The notes beneath the pieces were generated by a model. It was not told where the DNA came from, did no database searches, and saw nothing but the letters and a program-made list of their open reading frames with translations. Positions 61,922 to 64,000 of a stretch of DNA of 64,000 nt are shown here, piece after piece; position 1 is the first letter of the stretch, and the number at the start of each line of letters is the position of its first letter. The stretch lies in contig NZ_VWSF01000019.1 of the NCBI RefSeq assembly GCF_008629685.1, forward strand, positions 60,328-124,327, given 5' to 3'. Both the position numbers and the translations under genes were made by a program. The DNA is from Adhaeribacter rhizoryzae. GTDB lineage: Bacteria > Bacteroidota > Bacteroidia > Cytophagales > Hymenobacteraceae.

Positions 61922-62226
61922 GGGTAGAAAGCCATAGCTTGCCGACACGGTTTGCGAAGGGGCACCGCAGCAAAGGGGTGGGCTTGCGGTAGCTTCGGAT
62001 ACGGTAGCGGCTAAACCGGCAAAGGGCAGGTGCATTTTCGCCGGCGGTTTGCCGGTTGGGTGAATGGCTAGGTAGTTAAGCTTTTGCTTTAGGCTAAGGA
62101 GCGCAGCGGATTGACGTGGAGTAAAGGCCTAACTACTTTTGCGGGAGGGATAGGAGGAAAAAGCCCGGAGCACTTACGAGGACTTGTACCGGATAGCCTG
62201 GTTCTTTAGAACCCGCCCATAACTAC
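61922..62226. other. GC-rich structured non-coding stretch
   Basis: No credible gene on either strand. It is richer in G and purine runs than its surroundings. It contains a perfect 10-bp inverted repeat AACCGGCAAA / TTTGCCGGTT (62014-62057) and GTAGTTA ... TAACTAC arms (about 62072-62131). It may be a transfer origin, recombination site or structured RNA of the mobile element; unproven. Confidence 0.4.
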
Positions 62227-62595
62227 TCACCCGATTAAATCCAGCTGCCACCATTTGTTATACTGCACATTCAGGCGGGGCTGCCAGGCTTTAATACTTC
62301 TTTTCTCATATTGCAAGGCTTCTTCTTTCGAATCGAAAGCCTTTAGGAAAATATTTGTCTTCTGATTTATTTTGTGGGTGTGCTTCACCATTCGCCAGTA
62401 AACGGAACGGGTACATCCGATATAGACCGGTTTAAAATCCGGGCTATCCGGTTTTCCTTCAAAGATAAAGTAGACGTAATAACAATCATTCGATAACTCA
62501 CGGGCTTTCCTTAATAAATCGAGGCGGGTATACTGCTTCATCTCCATCCGGAAAGCATACCAATCATAAAGCCTTAATTTGGATAAAGTAACCAT
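62227..62595 (-). CDS. GIY-YIG nuclease-domain protein
   Basis: A 122-residue protein with the GIY-YIG core: YYVYFIFEG as the GIY strand, VYIGCTRSVYWRMVKH as the YIG strand with its Arg, and EEALQYEKRSIKAWQPRLN with the metal-binding Glu. It has no extra DNA-binding domain. It may be a homing-type nuclease of the element. It is divergent from the DUF1016 gene. Confidence 0.8.
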   Translation of the reverse strand: MVTLSKLRLYDWYAFRMEMKQYTRLDLLRKARELSNDCYYVYFIFEGKPDSPDFKPVYIGCTRSVYWRMVKHTHKINQKTNIFLKAFDSKEEALQYEKRSIKAWQPRLNVQYNKWWQLDLIG

Positions 62596-62629
62596 TAAAC
62601 AAACGCTATATTTTATAATTTCCTCTAAT

Positions 62630-62645
62630 GCTATAACTTTATAGC
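62630..62645. promoter_or_regulatory. Inverted repeat in the GIY-YIG/DUF1016 divergent region
   Basis: GCTATAA-ct-TTATAGC, perfect 7-bp arms, lies 35 bases before the GIY-YIG start and might be an operator. Confidence 0.35.
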
Positions 62646-62819
62646 TATATCCAATTATACGAAATTATTTCCTTATTAATCAACATATTAGCATATACTT
62701 ATAAACATATTTTTGTTAATAATTCTGTAAAAATCTAATTTACCTAGCACACAAAATCCTTGGCTAATGATAGTTCGTCAATAAGAGATTTAACAAGTTA
62801 GACAATTATGCTTAATCGG

Positions 62820-62827
62820 TATCTTTG
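62820..62827 (+). promoter_or_regulatory. -7 box of the DUF1016 gene
   Basis: TATCTTTG, a perfect TAnnTTTG match, lies 28 bases before the ATG. No good -33 TTG is seen. Confidence 0.55.
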
Positions 62828-62855
62828 TGGAAATCTTCTTAGCTTATTCTAAATA

Positions 62856-63932
62856 ATGCAGCCAGAAAAATTCTCTGAAATTATTAACCTCATTAAAGCA
62901 GCCCGGCTCCAGGCTATTCAGAAGGTCAATACGGAATTAATTAATTTGTATTGGGCAGTAGGGAAATATATAAACTTGCGCCTGGCCAATGCCAGTTGGG
63001 GAGAGAAGACTATCGACGAATTGGCGCATCATATAAAAATGCATCATCCGGAACTCAAAGGATTTAACCGGCGGGGCTTATACCGGATGAAACAATTCTA
63101 TGAAACCTATGCGGCCAGCAAATTAATGTCATCAGTGATGACATCATTAGATATGCCCAAGCAAGCGGAAAATGCAATTGTGCCATCAATGATGACACAA
63201 TTAGAAAATAGCAGCATTCACCTAACCCTACTAACGCAAGTAAGCTGGACCCATCACCTGGTATTACTGGCCCGAACCAAAACAGAAGAAGAACGGGAAT
63301 ATTATTTACGGCTTAGCATACAGGAAAAATACAGTGTCCGGGAATTAGAAAGGCAAATATCCAGCGGGGTATTTGAACGGGCCATGCTGGGCAATTACAA
63401 TCCAGCGCCGGCCATCAAAGACCTAAATCAGGATATCAGCAATATTTTTAAAGACAGCTATGTTTTTGAATTCCTGAATATTCCGGAACCGCACAGTGAA
63501 AGCGATTTACAGAAAGCACTCATTAAACAAATGAAAAGCTTTATTCTGGAATTAGGCCGGGATTTTCTTTTTGTGGGCGAAGAATACCGGTTACAGGTAG
63601 GCAATAGCGACTTCTTTATTGATTTGCTGTTTTACCACCGGGGCTTACAATGCTTGGTTGCTTTTGAATTAAAAGCCGATAAATTTAAGCCAGAGCATTT
63701 AGGACAGCTTAATTTTTACCTCGAAGCCTTGGACCGGGATGTAAAGAAAGAAAAGGAGAATCCGAGTATAGGTATTCTGCTGTGCAAGGATAAAGATAAC
63801 GGAGTGGTGGAGTATGCCTTGAGCCGGAACCTTTCCCCGGCTTTAGTAACTGAATACCGCACCCAGTTACCAGACAAAAAACTATTGCAACGAAAACTAC
63901 AACAGTTATTCGAAAGCCAGGCAGAAGAATAA
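62856..63932 (+). CDS. DUF1016 (YhcG-type) PD-(D/E)xK nuclease
   Basis: A 358-residue protein: N-terminal helical DUF1016 domain (LINLYWAVGKYIN; GFNRRGLYRMKQFYE) and C-terminal PD-(D/E)xK nuclease (Asp in DFFIDLLFY, then Glu and Lys in AFELKADKFKPEHLGQLNFY). The family is linked to mobile elements and phage defence. The coding sequence holds two copies of a near-perfect palindrome (63127, 63181) that encode SSVMTSL and PSMMTQL, an unusual insertion-like segment at about residues 90-115. Confidence 0.88.
   Translation: MQPEKFSEIINLIKAARLQAIQKVNTELINLYWAVGKYINLRLANASWGEKTIDELAHHIKMHHPELKGFNRRGLYRMKQFYETYAASKLMSSVMTSLDMPKQAENAIVPSMMTQLENSSIHLTLLTQVSWTHHLVLLARTKTEEEREYYLRLSIQEKYSVRELERQISSGVFERAMLGNYNPAPAIKDLNQDISNIFKDSYVFEFLNIPEPHSESDLQKALIKQMKSFILELGRDFLFVGEEYRLQVGNSDFFIDLLFYHRGLQCLVAFELKADKFKPEHLGQLNFYLEALDRDVKKEKENPSIGILLCKDKDNGVVEYALSRNLSPALVTEYRTQLPDKKLLQRKLQQLFESQAEE
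63127..63197. repeat. Pair of 17-base palindromes inside the DUF1016 gene
   Basis: TGTCATCAGTGATGACA (63127-63143) is a perfect palindrome around its central base; TGCCATCAATGATGACA (63181-63197) is the same with one change. They are 54 bases apart and in frame. Confidence 0.75.
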
Positions 63933-64000
63933 AGCAGCAAAGCCAATTATAAATCTATTTAACATAACAAAAATTATAAGACAAATGGTAAACTCCTGAA

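Noticed and set aside
1..64000. CRISPR arrays, rRNA or tRNA genes
   Set aside because: No regularly spaced repeat array, no cloverleaf with a TTCGA-type arm, and no rRNA-like stretch was seen on either strand.

Overview
The window looks like chromosomal DNA of a Bacteroidota bacterium, most likely Cytophagales/Hymenobacteraceae. The reasons are promoter -7 boxes of the form TAnnTTTG, the absence of clear Shine-Dalgarno sequences, and many Bacteroidota-typical families: HYC_CC_PP, DUF6428, DUF6122 and DUF6503 proteins, tandem CusB adaptors with heavy-metal-binding domains, and FecA-like TonB receptors. The genus cannot be fixed from sequence alone.

Bases 1-43000 are a metal and metalloid handling region with a few metabolic genes in between. 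From the left: the start of rpe; a DUF305 lipoprotein; a DUF1111 di-heme/Rieske/porin operon; a mercury uptake cluster (CadC-like ArsR, MerTP, GDCCVxC protein) without MerA; an arsenic cluster (ArsR, DUF6428, metallophosphoesterase, ACR3) without ArsC, whose ACR3 gene has an in-frame stop; and a long copper/silver efflux operon (HYC_CC_PP, HMBD lipoprotein, CusA in two pieces, TolC, two CusB, a 39-residue membrane peptide, beta-propeller, DUF2231, DUF2911) ending in an AraC-type regulator with an N-terminal CxxC metal domain. A second CusA, also split in two at the same place, follows. Next come HMBD, Csp and DUF305 proteins, a CopZ-like chaperone with CopB, fructose-bisphosphate aldolase, CopA, a sialidase-like protein and a FecA-like TonB receptor.

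Bases 43000-64000 are visibly more AT-rich and form a defence and mobile-element island: a 2H phosphoesterase, a decayed KAP NTPase, a type I restriction-modification operon with an extra small gene, an HNH nuclease directly abutting a RES-domain protein, a complete IS256-family element with 8-bp target duplication beside an older IS256 remnant, a four-gene SMC-like ABC-ATPase defence operon (ABC-3C/Lamassu-like) carrying both a trypsin-like protease and a metallo-beta-lactamase hydrolase, a serine recombinase, a GIY-YIG protein and a DUF1016 nuclease.

The most notable observations are: the homologous fission of two CusA pumps between TM4 and TM5; tandem direct repeats upstream of four copper loci (21-bp period at three of them), likely a shared operator set, possibly for the AraC-type regulator; the double-effector ABC-3C/Lamassu operon; the broken acr3 gene; and several decayed genes recoverable only by frame-by-frame reading.
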